From positions 372,001 to 436,000 of the forward strand of contig CP091718.1 in the NCBI GenBank assembly GCA_022009675.1: a stretch of DNA of 64,000 nt. Direction: 5' to 3'. Source of the stretch: Oscillospiraceae bacterium (GTDB lineage: Bacteria; Bacillota; Clostridia; Oscillospirales; CAG-272). Position numbers and translations under genes: made by a program. Within the stretch, counting starts at the first letter, position 1, and each line of letters begins with the position of its first letter. Of this stretch, positions 30,571 through 40,882 are shown one piece after another. The notes under the pieces were generated by a model, which searched no databases, was not told the DNA's origin, and saw only the letters and a list, made by a program, of their open reading frames with translations.

Positions 30571-31968
30571 ATGAAGCACAGATATACAGCGCTGACCGGA
30601 ATCGTGCTGGGCGCCGCACTGCTGCTGTCGGCGATCGGCTGTACAGGCGCACCGGCGGGAAGCGGAAACGCAACATCCGCGCAGGAAACCCAGCCGGCGG
30701 CACCGGAGCCGGACACCCGTCAGCTGACCGACACCACTGCCTACAAGGCACGCCTGTCCAACAGCTTTGAAGGCATAGAGCCCGCCACCGCCGCCGAACT
30801 GACCTTCACGGCGGACGCGGACGGCGTGACAATCACCGGCTACACCGGCGGTGCGACGGTGCTGGTCATTCCTGCCGAGCTGAACGGGAAGCCGGTGGTC
30901 GCCGTCGGCGAGGGTGCCTTCCGGGGCGCAGCTGTCCGGGCGCTGAGTCTGCCGGACAGCCTGCGGCGCATCGCACTCGGTGCGCTGGAAAAGTGCCGCG
31001 AGCTGGTTACGTTGCGCACGCCACTGCTCTGCGCCGACGGCAAAGACTGGTTCGCGTCGCTGTTCGGTGCCGATTCCTACATGAGCGGCGCCACCGCCGT
31101 GCCGGCAAAGCTGACTACGCTGATACTCACCGGGGGAGCAGACCTCAGGACGATCCCGGACTACTGCTTCTACGGCTGTACCGGACTGGAGACGGTCGGA
31201 CTGCCTGCCGGGGTGGAAACAGTGGGTGCCTTTGCCTTTTACGGCGCCGGATCGCTGGCGTACGTGTCCCTGCCGGACAGCCTGCGGCGCGTGGGTGAGT
31301 ATGCGTTTGCCAACTGCCAGACCCTGCTGTCACTGTGCCTGTCCGCCGGAACCGAATCGCTGGGCGCCCACATGCTGGAAGGATGCGCACGGCTGGAAAA
31401 ACTGGCGTTGCCCTTCGTGGGCGGGGCGGCGGATGCGCCGGAGACCGCATACCTCGGTTACCTGTTCGGTGCTGCGTCGCATACACTGACAGAGGGCTTC
31501 CTGCCCGCCTCGCTCCAGTCGGTGGAGCTTCTGCCCGGCTGTACCGCCGTGCCGGACAATGCGTTCTACGAGTGCAGTCGCCTGCGGGAGATCATCCTGC
31601 CGGACACGGTGACATCGGTCGGCTACCGCGCCTTTTACCGGTGCGCGTACCTGACCGCCGTGACACTGCCGGCGGGCTTGACGGCACTCGGCGATGAGGC
31701 GTTCTCCGGCTGTGTGCGGCTGGAGACAGCGGATCTGTCCATGCTGGATACCACCGATGGCTGGGGAATCCAGACCTTCCGGGGATGCATCAGCCTGCGG
31801 AGCGTGACGCTGTCCGACAGTCTGAGCGGTCGCCTGCCCTCCGGTACGTTTGCAGGCTGTACCGCGCTGGAGGAGCTGCGCGGCGCGGCGGCGCTGGAGC
31901 CGGACGCTTCCGCATTCCGGGGGTGCCCGGTATACGAGCGAACCGCAGGCACCGGAACGGGGGCATGA
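30571..31968 (+). CDS. BspA-like leucine-rich-repeat lipoprotein 2
   Basis: Intact, 465 residues. Lipobox LLSAIGC, a Ser/Ala-rich linker, then about ten BspA-type LRR_5 repeats (for example YCFYGCTGLETVGLPAGVETV, YAFANCQTLLSLCL, YRAFYRCAYLTAVTLPAGLT). Cys recurs in each repeat at the GC(T/A) position. Probably surface-attached and adhesive. Its stop is followed 8 bases later by the phosphodiesterase start. Confidence 0.85.
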   Translation: MKHRYTALTGIVLGAALLLSAIGCTGAPAGSGNATSAQETQPAAPEPDTRQLTDTTAYKARLSNSFEGIEPATAAELTFTADADGVTITGYTGGATVLVIPAELNGKPVVAVGEGAFRGAAVRALSLPDSLRRIALGALEKCRELVTLRTPLLCADGKDWFASLFGADSYMSGATAVPAKLTTLILTGGADLRTIPDYCFYGCTGLETVGLPAGVETVGAFAFYGAGSLAYVSLPDSLRRVGEYAFANCQTLLSLCLSAGTESLGAHMLEGCARLEKLALPFVGGAADAPETAYLGYLFGAASHTLTEGFLPASLQSVELLPGCTAVPDNAFYECSRLREIILPDTVTSVGYRAFYRCAYLTAVTLPAGLTALGDEAFSGCVRLETADLSMLDTTDGWGIQTFRGCISLRSVTLSDSLSGRLPSGTFAGCTALEELRGAAALEPDASAFRGCPVYERTAGTGTGA

Positions 31969-31975
31969 GCGCGGC

Positions 31976-32486
31976 ATGAACATCCTGCTTCTGTCCGACT
32001 CGCACGGGCACCCTGACCGCATCCGGGAAGCGGCGGAACGCACCCGCCCTGACTGCATCCTGTTCGCCGGGGACGGACTGCGCGACCTTGCCGGAGCGCA
32101 TATAGCACCGGACGTGCCGGTGTACGCCGTCCGGGGAAACTGCGATGCGCGGTGGAATCCGCTGACCGCGCAGTATCCGGAGGAACAGATCCTTGTGCTG
32201 GACGGCGTGCGCATCCTGCTGACGCATGGGCACACGCTGGGGGTCAAGAGCGGAGCGGGGCGGGCGGTAACCCACGCCGTCAGTCTGCAGGCGGATGTGC
32301 TGGTTTTTCGGGCACACGCATGAGGTGTTTGAATGCGGATTCCGTCCGGATGCCGCCGCGTCGACGTTGCAGACCGCCCGTCCCCTGCTCGCGTGCAATC
32401 CCGGCAGTATCGGAAGGTATCCGCACAGCTTCGGAACGCTGACGCTACACGACGGACAGGTGCTGTTCGGCTCGGGCACTTTGTGA
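31976..32486 (+). CDS. YfcE/MJ0936-type metallophosphodiesterase, one frameshift
   Basis: About 169 residues. All metal motifs are present: LLSDSHGH, FAGDGLRD, VRGNCD, LLTHGH and, after correction, VFGHTHE. Members hydrolyse phosphodiesters in vitro; natural substrates are mostly unknown. Break: T5 run 32304-32308 inside that last motif. The gene follows the BspA-like gene closely and probably shares its transcript. Confidence 0.88.
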
Positions 32487-32576
32487 GCCGGACGCATGGA
32501 AATCCGGCTTTGCTGAATACTTTTTGAATATGGCAGGCTATACTGAATCCTTATTCGTTTCGCGGTGCGCTTTACA

Positions 32577-32626
32577 CAAAAAAAATACCCGCCGCCGGAG
32601 TGCAGGGGCACTCCGGCGGCGGGTAT
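32577..32626 (-). terminator. spoVG terminator (bidirectional hairpin)
   Basis: A 19-bp perfect stem, ATACCCGCCGCCGGAGTGC with its complement; on the minus strand it is followed by eight T. It lies between the convergent phosphodiesterase gene and spoVG and can serve both. Confidence 0.85.
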
Positions 32627-32667
32627 GCGGGGCATCACCTCCGGTGCGGTGACGCGCGTCCTTCCTA

Positions 32668-32999
32668 TCAGACTTCGGCAGGGGCTTCGCTCTCCGCAGT
32701 CTCGGTCTCGGCATCTGCGGTGGCAGCCTCGGCGGCGGCATCGGCAAGCGCCTGATTGTACGCTTCGATCACTGCCTTTTCCAGCACACCCCGGAACTGG
32801 GAATTGATGGGGTGGACGATATCCCGGAAGGTCTCATCGGGGTTTTTTTCCGGCTGGGCATGACGATAAAGAACTTATCGCGTGCATTGATGACCTTGAT
32901 ATCGTGGACAGCGAGCTGTCCGTCAAACGTCACCGACACGATGGCCTTCATGGGACCATCCTCAAACAACTTTCTTACTTTGACGTCCGTGATCTGCAT
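32668..32999 (-). CDS. spoVG: septation/sporulation regulator SpoVG, one frameshift
   Basis: About 109 residues. [32 protein letters not shown] and, after correction, [22 protein letters not shown] identify SpoVG, a small nucleic-acid-binding regulator of septation and sporulation. Break: run of seven T at 32843-32849 (six restores). The C-terminal tail is rich in Ala/Glu. GGAGGTG precedes the ATG. Confidence 0.95.
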
Positions 33000-33191
33000 A
33001 ACATGGCACCTCCGTTGCTATAATTTTTCAGTGTATCCCTTCGGACGACTACAGTATAAAAACAGCATTGTGACCTGCATTCAACGGTTTTGAAATTTTT
33101 CTGTGAATTTTCATTCACTGCGCATCGGCGGAAAAACAGGTGTTCTTCAATCTGTTTTCAGATTCGCGGCGCAGGAAAGGGCGGTAATTCT

Positions 33192-34674
33192 ATGGCAGTC
33201 CCCAATACACACGAAGGTCCTGCCCGCATCGGAGCCGTAATGGACGGCGTCCGCTCGCGCGGCGGGTCGGTATACTGCATCGGCATCGGCGGCGTTATGA
33301 TGGCGTCTCTGGCGATCCTGACCGCGCGGGCAGGCTTCCCTGTCAGCGGTTCGGATCGCGCTTTTGCGGGCGGATGCGACAGTCCGACGGCACAGCGCCT
33401 GACGGCGGCAGGCATCCGGCTGTTCGGCGACCACGCCGCCGCCCATCTGCCGCCCGACTGCGGTGCGGTGATCTACACCGTCGCCATCGCGGAGGACAAC
33501 CCGGAGTACCGGGCGGCGGCGGAGCGCGGCATCCCGCGCTTTTCCCGCGCGGACTACATCGGTTGGCTGATGACCGGCTACAACCGGCGCGTGGGCGTGG
33601 CGGGGATGCACGGCAAAAGCACCTGTACTTCCATGTGTGCGCAGGTGTTTCTGGACGCAGCCGCCGACCCGACGGTGTTGATCGGTGCGGACTACCCCCC
33701 CATCGGCGGGGCATTCCGGCTGGGGGGGCGGGAGATGTTCCTCTTTGAGGCGTGCGAGTATATGGACTCCTTTCTGGACTTCCGCCCGACCGTGGCGGTC
33801 CTGCTCAACGCGGAGCTGGAGCACGTGGATTACTTCCGCGACCTTTCGCAGATTGAGGACTCCTTTTTCCGTTTCGCGTCGCTGACGGGGTGTGACGGCG
33901 TAACGGTCTGCAACGCGGATGACGCCTGCGTCAGCCGCGCGGCGGCGCGGGCGCTGGCGGCAGGCGGCACGGGGCGTGTTGTTACATTTTTCGGCACAGG
34001 GCACCGCGGCGGACGTATGTGCCTACGGCGTGCAGCTGGAGCGGGGACTGCCGACCTTTACACTGGTGGTGGACGGCGAAGCATGGGGGGAGGTCTGCCT
34101 GCGCGTGCCGGGCATCCATCAGGTATGTGACGCGCTGGCAGCGGTCGCGGCAGCGTGGGTCTGCGGACTGGCGCGGGCGGATATTCTGCGGGGGCTTGCC
34201 GATTTTACCGGCGTTGCCCGTCGGATGGAGTTTCGCGGCGAGGTACGGGGCGGGCTCGTGTTTGACGACTACGGGCATCATCCGACCGAGATCCGTGCCA
34301 CACTGGCGGGGGCGGCGGCGCTGGTCGGAACACACCCGGACGGAACGCCGGGACGCCTGCTTTGCGTGTTCCAGCCGCATACATACAGCCGTACAGCGCG
34401 CCTGTATGATGACTTCCGCACTGCATTTGATGCCGCTGACCGGCTGATCCTGCTGGACGTGTATGCCGCGCGGGAGACCGATACGCAGGGCGTATCCTCC
34501 GCGGGATTGGCGGAGGATATCCGGGCGCGGGGACGGGACGCGCAGTACGCACCGTCGCCTGCGGACGCAGCCGCCGCCGTACAGGCGTTTCTCTGTCCCG
34601 GCGATGTTGCCGTAATCATGGGAGCGGGGGACGTGACGCGGGTCAGCGATCTGCTCTGCCCGCGAACGAAGTAA
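33192..34674 (+). CDS. murC: UDP-N-acetylmuramate--L-alanine ligase (MurC-like), one frameshift
   Basis: About 493 residues. VYCIGIGGVMMASLA (UDP-binding Rossmann), GVAGMHGKSTCTSM (ATP P-loop; most MurC have GTHGKTTT), and DDYGHHPTEIRATL are MurC hallmarks. It adds L-Ala to UDP-MurNAc in peptidoglycan synthesis. Break: T5 run 33987-33991. The Met and Ser replacements in the P-loop suggest either a divergent MurC or a Mur-ligase paralogue; no other mur gene is near. Two O-acyltransferase-type genes follow directly. Confidence 0.78.
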
Positions 34675-34688
34675 AGGAAAGAAGAAGC

Positions 34689-36112
34689 ATGGTTTTTTTC
34701 GTCACCCGTATTCCTGTTTGCCTACCTGCCCCTGACGCTGGCGGTTTACTATCTCATGCCGTTGCGTTGGCGCAATCTGGCGCTGTTCCTTCTGAGCCTT
34801 GTCTTTTTACGGCTGGGACAAGCCGATCTATATCCCGGTGATGCTGTTCTCGGTCACGGTCAGCTATCTTTGCGGATTTCCCATCGGGAAATACCGGGAC
34901 CGTGACCGGCACCGGGCGCGGGTGTGGCTGGTGGTCTCGCTGGTGCTCAACCTGTCGGTGCTGGTGTTCTTCAAGTACACCAACTTCATCATCGAAAACC
35001 TGCGGCTGATCCCGCCGCTCGCCGGCGTCCTGCATCCGTTGGAGTGGTTGGAGCTGCCCATCGGCATATCCTTCTACACGTTTCAGATCATGTCCTATTC
35101 GATTGATCTGTACCGTGGGGAGAACGAGACGCAACGCAGTTATATCGCCTTCGGCACCTATGTGGCGCTGTTCCCACAGCTCATTGCGGGACCTATCGTG
35201 CGCTACCGCGATGTGGACAGGCAGCTCCTGTCCCGCACGCACACGGTGGATCGGTTTGCCTCGGGCGTCCGGCGGTTTGCGGTCGGCTTTGGCAAGAAGA
35301 TACTGCTGGGCGATGCGCTGGCGGCGGTGTATGCCTACCTGTCAACGGCGGCGGACTTTGAATTCACCGTACTGTCCGGCTGGCTGATGGTGGCAACGTA
35401 TACCCTGCATATTTACTTTGATTTCTCCGGATATTCGGATATGGCAATCGGACTGGGGCGTATGTTCGGCTTTGAGTTCCCGGAGAACTTCCGCTACCCC
35501 TATATGGCGTCCAGCATCACGGATTTCTGGCGGCGCTGGCACATCACGCTGTCCACTTGGTTCCGGGAGTACGTGTACATCCCGCTTGGCGGCAACCGCC
35601 GCGGACGGGCACGTCAGTACTTCAACCTTGCCGTTGTATGGCTGCTGACGGGACTGTGGCACGGTGCTTCGTGGAATTTTGTCCTGTGGGGCTTGTTTTA
35701 TCTGATCCTGCTCGTCGCGGAGAAGGCGTTCCTGCTCCGCCTGCTGGAGCGGAACCGCCTGACGCGCGTGCTGGGGCATATCGGGGCACTTCTGCTGGTG
35801 GGCATCGGCTGGATGATCTTTGACCACACTGACCTCGGCGAAGCCTTCCGCATCATCGGGGGGCTGTTCGGCATCGGGACGGCTGGCTTTGCCGCCGCCA
35901 CCGTGAGCTGGCAGGCACTGCGCCTGCTCCCGCTGCTGGCGGTTTCGGTCGCGGCGGCAACGCCGTATCCGACGCGGCTCTGGAACCGGCTTACCGGACG
36001 CCGCCCGGCTCTGACAGTGCTGGAGCCTGTTCTGTTGGTGGCAGTGCTGGCGCTTTCCGTTGCCTGCGCGGTGCGGAGCGATTACAGCCCGTTCCTGTAT
36101 TTCAATTTCTGA
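34689..36112 (+). CDS. MBOAT O-acyltransferase, AlgI/DltB/PatA-like, two frameshifts near the start
   Basis: About 473 residues with some ten membrane spans. YYLMPLRWRNLALFLLSLVFYGWDKP, PIGISFYTFQIMSYSID, DFWRRWHITLSTWFREYVYIPLGGNRRG and GLWHGASWNFVLWG (catalytic His) match AlgI/PatA proteins, which move acyl groups across the membrane onto polysaccharides. Breaks: T7 run 34693-34699 and T5 run 34804-34808. Start ATG 34689 follows AAAGAAGAAG and murC by 14 bases. Confidence 0.9.
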
Positions 36113-36124
36113 GGGGGTGCGAAT

Positions 36125-37321
36125 GTGAAACGAAAGCTGAATATTCTGATCTGCGTGCTGTTCGTGGGACTTCTGTCCGGCTTCTGCATCGCCTTCTGGG
36201 TACTGCCAGACCGTGCCGTGTCCGAGAACGAGAACCGGACGCTCCGACAGCTGCCGACTCCGACGCTCTCCGGCTGTCTGAACGGCTCCTTCACTGCCGC
36301 CTTCACGGATTACTGCTCCGACCAGTTCCCCCTGCGGGACGAGTGCATCCGCCTTGCGGCAACGCTGGATCTGGCGCTGGGGCGCGGGGAAAGCGGCGGC
36401 GTGCTGTACGGGCGCAACGGTCAGCAGGTGCGGCGGTTGTTCAACGCCTACCGGAGCCGCACCGAGCGGGCGGAGAACACGGATTACTACGATGAAGCGC
36501 ACGTCGCGGCAAGTCTGACGGCGCTGTCGGCTCTGCGTGAGCGGCTGGAGGCGCAGGGGATCCCGCTGACGGTTCTGCTTGCCCCCCGGACGGTGGACGT
36601 CGCGACGGCGGCAGGCTATCCGTCCGTACTGTCGGACAGACTGCATGAGCAGGTCGAGACGGGGCTTGCAACCGTCCCGCACATTGACATGACGCCGGAT
36701 TTCCGCGCGCGCTTTGCGGCGGGGGAGTACGTCATGTACCGCACCGACCACCACTGGACGACCGGGGGCATACCTGGCGTACCGCGCGCTGATGGAGGCG
36801 TGGGGGCGCGGGGATGAGGCGTTGTCTGCCGGTCTGTTCACGGTGCGCCGTGTGGAGGGCTTTGCGGGAACGACAGCGGCACGTTCCGGGTTCCCGGTGC
36901 AGAACCCGGATGTCCTGGAGTTATGGGAAACGCCGTGGGATACCGCTTACACCGTCTGCACCGTAACAGACGGCAAGCAAAAAGCCGTTGCTCTCCGGTT
37001 TTTGTAAACGAGGCGTACCTGACGACACGGGACAAGTACGGCGCCTTTCTGGACGGGACGCATCGCGTCATCGCGGTAGAGCTGACCGATGCCGACCCGC
37101 TTGCCTCCGCATCCCGTCCGCGGCTTCTGCTGGCGCGGGACTCCTATGCCAGTGCGCTGATTCCCTTTCTTGCACGGCATTTTGACATTGTTGCCGTGGA
37201 TCTTTCCGGCGGCATGACCGATTTGTCCTCTCTTGCCGCAGCATACGACTGCACTTCCGTTCTCGTTCTCTGCAATCTGGAGAATCTTGTGACCTCCGAC
37301 TGCCTGCGGAATGTAAAGTAA
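36125..37321 (+). CDS. DHHW family protein (AlgJ/AlgX-like), two frameshifts
   Basis: About 398 residues from GTG 36125 with GAGGGGG upstream. One N-terminal membrane segment, then an SGNH-like outer domain with the name-giving DHHW in YRTDHHWTTGG and a later LLLARDSYASALIPFL. Such proteins partner MBOAT proteins in O-acetylating exported or wall polysaccharide. Breaks: G5 run 36764-36768 and a missing C near 36995. It lies 12 bases after the MBOAT gene: a two-protein acylation unit. Confidence 0.88.
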
Positions 37322-37370
37322 GCGGAGCGTTTGAGCGAGTTCTCTCAGGCGGTTTGAATTGCCACCCTGC

Positions 37371-37391
37371 ATTGCGCGGACGACGCCTTAA
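37371..37391. repeat. relic of the palindromic-element terminal repeat
   Basis: ATTGCGCGG-acgac-GCCTTAA matches the right terminal repeat of the 5826-5995 element except for the middle four or five bases. No second arm was found nearby. Confidence 0.4.
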
Positions 37392-37397
37392 CATCCG

Positions 37398-37426
37398 TTG
37401 ACAAACCACCGCAAATGTGGTACAAT
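37398..37426 (+). promoter_or_regulatory. promoter of the ABC exporter gene (TTGACA-17-TACAAT)
   Basis: TTGACA (37398-37403) and TACAAT (37421-37426) with 17-base spacing. Downstream, in the leader, GCCTCTGAA (37449-37457) pairs with TTCAGAGGTGC (37487-37497). Confidence 0.75.
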
Positions 37427-37514
37427 AAGCGGACAAAGAAACAAGGCTGCCTCTGAACAATCCGCCTATTCGCCGTGCGATGGGTATTCAGAGGTGCCCA
37501 CAAGGAGCAGTGCC

Positions 37515-39256
37515 ATGCTGAAACGTTTCATTTCCTACTATCGCCCGCATAGGCGGCTGTTTATACTGGATATGCTCGCCTCCCTTGCCGTATCCCTGGT
37601 GGGAATCCTGTATCCCATCATCACGCGCCTCATGCTCAATGATCTGATCCCGGAAAAGCGTTACCGCACAATCATTCTCTGCGGAGCGGGACTGCTGCTC
37701 CTGTACATCGTCCGGATGCTGCTGAATTACTTCATCCAGTTCTACGGTCATGTCATGGGTGTCCGGATGCAGGCGCAGATGCGCTCGGATATGTTCCGCC
37801 ATCTGGAACGCCTGCCGTACAGCTTCTATGACAACCACGAAACGGGAAAGATTATGTCCCGCATGACCAACGACCTGCAGGACATCAGCGAGCTGGCGCA
37901 CCACGGACCGGAAAATCTCATTACCTCCACCGTTTCGGTCATTGTCTCCTTCACCTACCTCTGCACGATCAACTGGAAACTGACGCTGACAATCTTTATC
38001 TGCATCCCCTTCCTGCTGGCGGCAGCACTGGTTCTGCGCAGAAAAAAATGCGGGAGGCGTTCAGGCAGAGCCGGATCTCGATTGCGCAGATCAACGCCGC
38101 GCTGGAAAGCAGTATTTCCGGCATCCGCGTGACCAAGGCGTTCACCAATCAGGCAAAGGAAGAAGAAAAATTCGAGGAGGGGAACCGCTCCTATATCAAG
38201 GCGCGCTCCGAAGCATACCGCGCCATGGGACAGTTCCACTCTACAACCTCCTTTATCACCGATGTGTTTAACGTCATCGTGCTGGTTGCGGGGGGACTGA
38301 TCCTGTTCGGCGCGTTTGGCGGCGAGGTCATGCAGCTGGGAGACTATACCGCCTTTGTCACGTCCATCAGCCTGTTCATCACACCTGTCATGACGCTCAT
38401 CAATTTCATGGAGCAGTACCAGACCGGCGTCACCGGCTTTGAACGCTTTGTCGAAATCATGGACGAGCCGGTGGAGCAGGACGCTCCCGATGCTACCCCC
38501 ATCGAAGCCGTGCGCGGGCACATTGAATTCCGGGATCTCACCTATGGCTACGAGGACGGGAAACCCGTGCTGGATCGGATCAGTCTGGATATCCGCCCCG
38601 GCGAAACCTTTGCACTTGTGGGCCCCTCCGGCGGCGGCAAAACCACCATCTGCCACCTGATCCCGCATTTCTATGACTACACGGACGGCGGCATATACAT
38701 CGACGGGCGGGAGCTGCACAGCATCACCGCCGAGTCCCTGCGCCGCAATATCGGCATTGTCCAGCAGGATATCTACCTGTTCAACGCTTCCATCCGGGAC
38801 AACATTCTGTACGGACGGCTGGACGCAACGCAGACTGAGGTCGAGGAGGCAGCCCGCCGCGCCAATATTCACGATTACATCATGACGCTGGAGCAAGGGT
38901 ATGACACGGTCATCGGCGAGCGCGGCGTGCGGCTGTCCGGCGGGCAGAAGCAGCGGCTGAGCATCGCACGGGTGTTCCTCAAGAATCCGCCCATCCTGAT
39001 CCTGGATGAGGCGACCAGCGCATTGGACAACACGACCGAGATCCTGATCCAGCAGGCGTTGGATGAACTGTGCCGCGGGCGCACGACGATCGTTGTGGCG
39101 CACCGCCTGTCCACCATCAAGAACGCGGACGAGATTGCCGTAATCGCGGACGGGCGCGTGCAGGAGCTGGGCGATCACGATGCACTCATGAAGCAGAACG
39201 GTCTCTACCGCGCGCTGTACGACCTGCAGTTCCGGGTGGATTCCGGTTGCCGGTAA
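37515..39256 (+). CDS. ABC transporter, fused permease/ATPase exporter (MsbA/LmrA-like), one frameshift
   Basis: About 580 residues. An N-terminal six-helix exporter domain (MLKRFISYYRPHRRLFILDM...) is fused to an ATPase: VGPSGGGKTT (Walker A), VRLSGGQKQRLSIAR (signature), ILILDEATSALDN (Walker B), VAHRLSTIKNAD (switch His). It probably works as a homodimer exporting lipids or drugs; substrate unknown. Break: A7 run 38042-38048, where eight A (or five) restore LRRKKMREAFRQSR. Ends in a strong terminator. Confidence 0.92.
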
Positions 39257-39300
39257 CGGCAGGGGAGCCGACTGCCTCCGATCTGTGCCTGCCCGAAAAA

Positions 39301-39326
39301 AGGAACCTGCGAACAGGTTCCTTTTT
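39301..39326. terminator. terminator between ABC exporter and small membrane protein genes
   Basis: AGGAACCTG-cgaa-CAGGTTCCT followed by TTTT. It lies between convergent genes and can end transcription from the plus-strand ABC gene. Confidence 0.85.
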
Positions 39327-39347
39327 CAGGTATGTGACAGTACGGCA

Positions 39348-39594
39348 TCAGCCCTTTGCGCAGATCATGTGCTTGAACAGCAGGCACCACAAGAGATCCA
39401 GCCAGCCGAAGCCGAACCCGAAGAATGTAACAAGGATCGCAAAGATCAGTGCCAGCACACTCTTGGTGTGGATAAAGGAAGACCACCGAACCAGTATCTC
39501 AATGACCCAGTTCACGCCCGGAATCAGCAGCAGAATGAGCTGCGCAAGACGTGGCAGGCTATTGAACCATCCGACAACACCGTTTTTTTGACAT
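39348..39594 (-). CDS. small two-helix membrane protein, one frameshift
   Basis: About 81 residues. After correction it begins MSKNGVVGWFNSLPR and has two hydrophobic segments (LAQLILLLIPGVNWVIEILV and LALIFAILVTFFGFGFGWLD). GGAGGAG precedes the ATG closely. Break: T7 run 39583-39589. Family not recognised; such two-helix proteins occur widely in Clostridia without known function. Upstream are three 11-base tandem repeats. Confidence 0.65.
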
Positions 39595-39608
39595 AGCTTC
39601 TCCTCCGA

Positions 39609-39642
39609 AACAGTAAGGCAACAGTAAGGCAATAGTAAGGCT
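39609..39642. repeat. three tandem 11-bp repeats (ACAGTAAGGCA)
   Basis: Two exact copies and one variant (ATAGTAAGGCT) directly before the small membrane protein gene; may be a binding site array or slippage product. The rest of the 230-base interval to the TIM-barrel gene shows nothing clear. Confidence 0.55.
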
Positions 39643-39868
39643 ATACCGCGAATAATCCCGGCGGCGCACCTGTGCCACCGCCATGGTGCGGTATTCCTTG
39701 AAAATTTGCTTGGCGAGCCCTGCCGCCCGGTCGCCCTCCGGTGATCGGCATCGGTAAACTGTATGCAGCTTCCGCAGCCGGTATGCATCGCGCCCGTCAG
39801 GTATACACCTTTTTCAAACGCCAGTCAAGTATTTCTTTCATGGTAAGAGGGGACAGATCCCCGCCGTC

Positions 39869-40728
39869 TCAGCGCCTTGCCAGCCGCTTGGCATCCAGAA
39901 ACAGCTTGTTCTCCGCCGCCTCGCGCTCGGCACCGTCCGGCACACTGTTCGGAATGTGCGTTTCCAGCGACAGGGAGCCTTTCAAAGCCGATTTCCTCCA
40001 GCGCATTGGAGAAATCGTCCCAGTCAATGACACCGGTATAAGGCAGCCAGTGACGGTCGCCGTGCCCGTCGTTGTCATGTACGTGCAGGACGCGCAGAAG
40101 CTCCTTGCCCGTCATGCGCACCGCATCGCCAACAGACAGACCGAACACAGCGCAGTGCCCGGTGTCCAGGCAGATCTTGAAATTCGGATGATTCAGCGTC
40201 CGGACAAATTTCAGGATCGCCTCCGGCGTGGAGTTGGACAGCGCCAGCATAGGCATATTTTCATGGCATACGATGACACCGTACTCCCGTCCCGCGTCCG
40301 CCAGACGCCCCATGAACTCGTAATTCATGCTCCAGAGCCGCTCCGGGTCGGGGTCCTTGTCATCTCCGAAGGGCATGATGGAGTGGATGACCATGTAGGG
40401 ACACCCCAGTATGGCGGTTCCGCGGATGGCTTTGACCATTTTTTTCCAAACCGCTCCGCACGCTGTTCCTCGGTGTAGTCCTGCGGCGGCCAGCGCCACG
40501 GACCGTGCGTCTGGCTGATCTCAATCCCGGCGGCAGCGCATTCGTTCCGCACCTCGATCAGCTTTTTTTGTGTATTCCGCCTCGGAACAGGTATAGAGCG
40601 ATGTTTCGGTGTCCGCCAGCGTTTGGTAGTCCAGCGTCTCGTAGCCCTGCGCCTTCATGCGGCGCAACCCTTCCCGAAGCCCGTAGTGCTCGATATATCC
40701 GGCACTTTCAATCCCGATTTTTCATCAT
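39869..40728 (-). CDS. sugar phosphate isomerase/epimerase-like TIM-barrel protein, four frameshifts
   Basis: About 285 residues starting MMKIGIESAGYIEHYG. Xylose-isomerase-like (AP-endonuclease 2) fold: YGVIVCHENMPM (metal Glu), ICLDTGHC (metal Asp/His) and RVLHVHDNDGHGDRHWLPY (metal His/Asp). The substrate is unknown. Breaks: T5 40718-40722, T7 40563-40569, T7 40439-40445 and 39984-39986. It is read away from the following SDR gene, with a shared upstream region. Confidence 0.8.
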
Positions 40729-40748
40729 AGCAACGGTATCCTCCCTTA

Positions 40749-40778
40749 TTGACAGTTACTGTCGACGCCCTTTATTAT
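40749..40778 (+). promoter_or_regulatory. possible SDR promoter (TTGACA-18-TATTAT)
   Basis: TTGACA at about 40749 with TATTAT 18 bases later, overlapping the palindrome ACAGTTACTGT that could be an operator. Confidence 0.4.
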
Positions 40779-40882
40779 AAACCGTGCAGCCTGCGCTTGT
40801 CAAGCGGTGCAGGCAAAATTGTCCGAAAAAGCGGCAATTACATCAGCCTGCACCCGCAAATCAAACGCCCGGAGGTATCATC

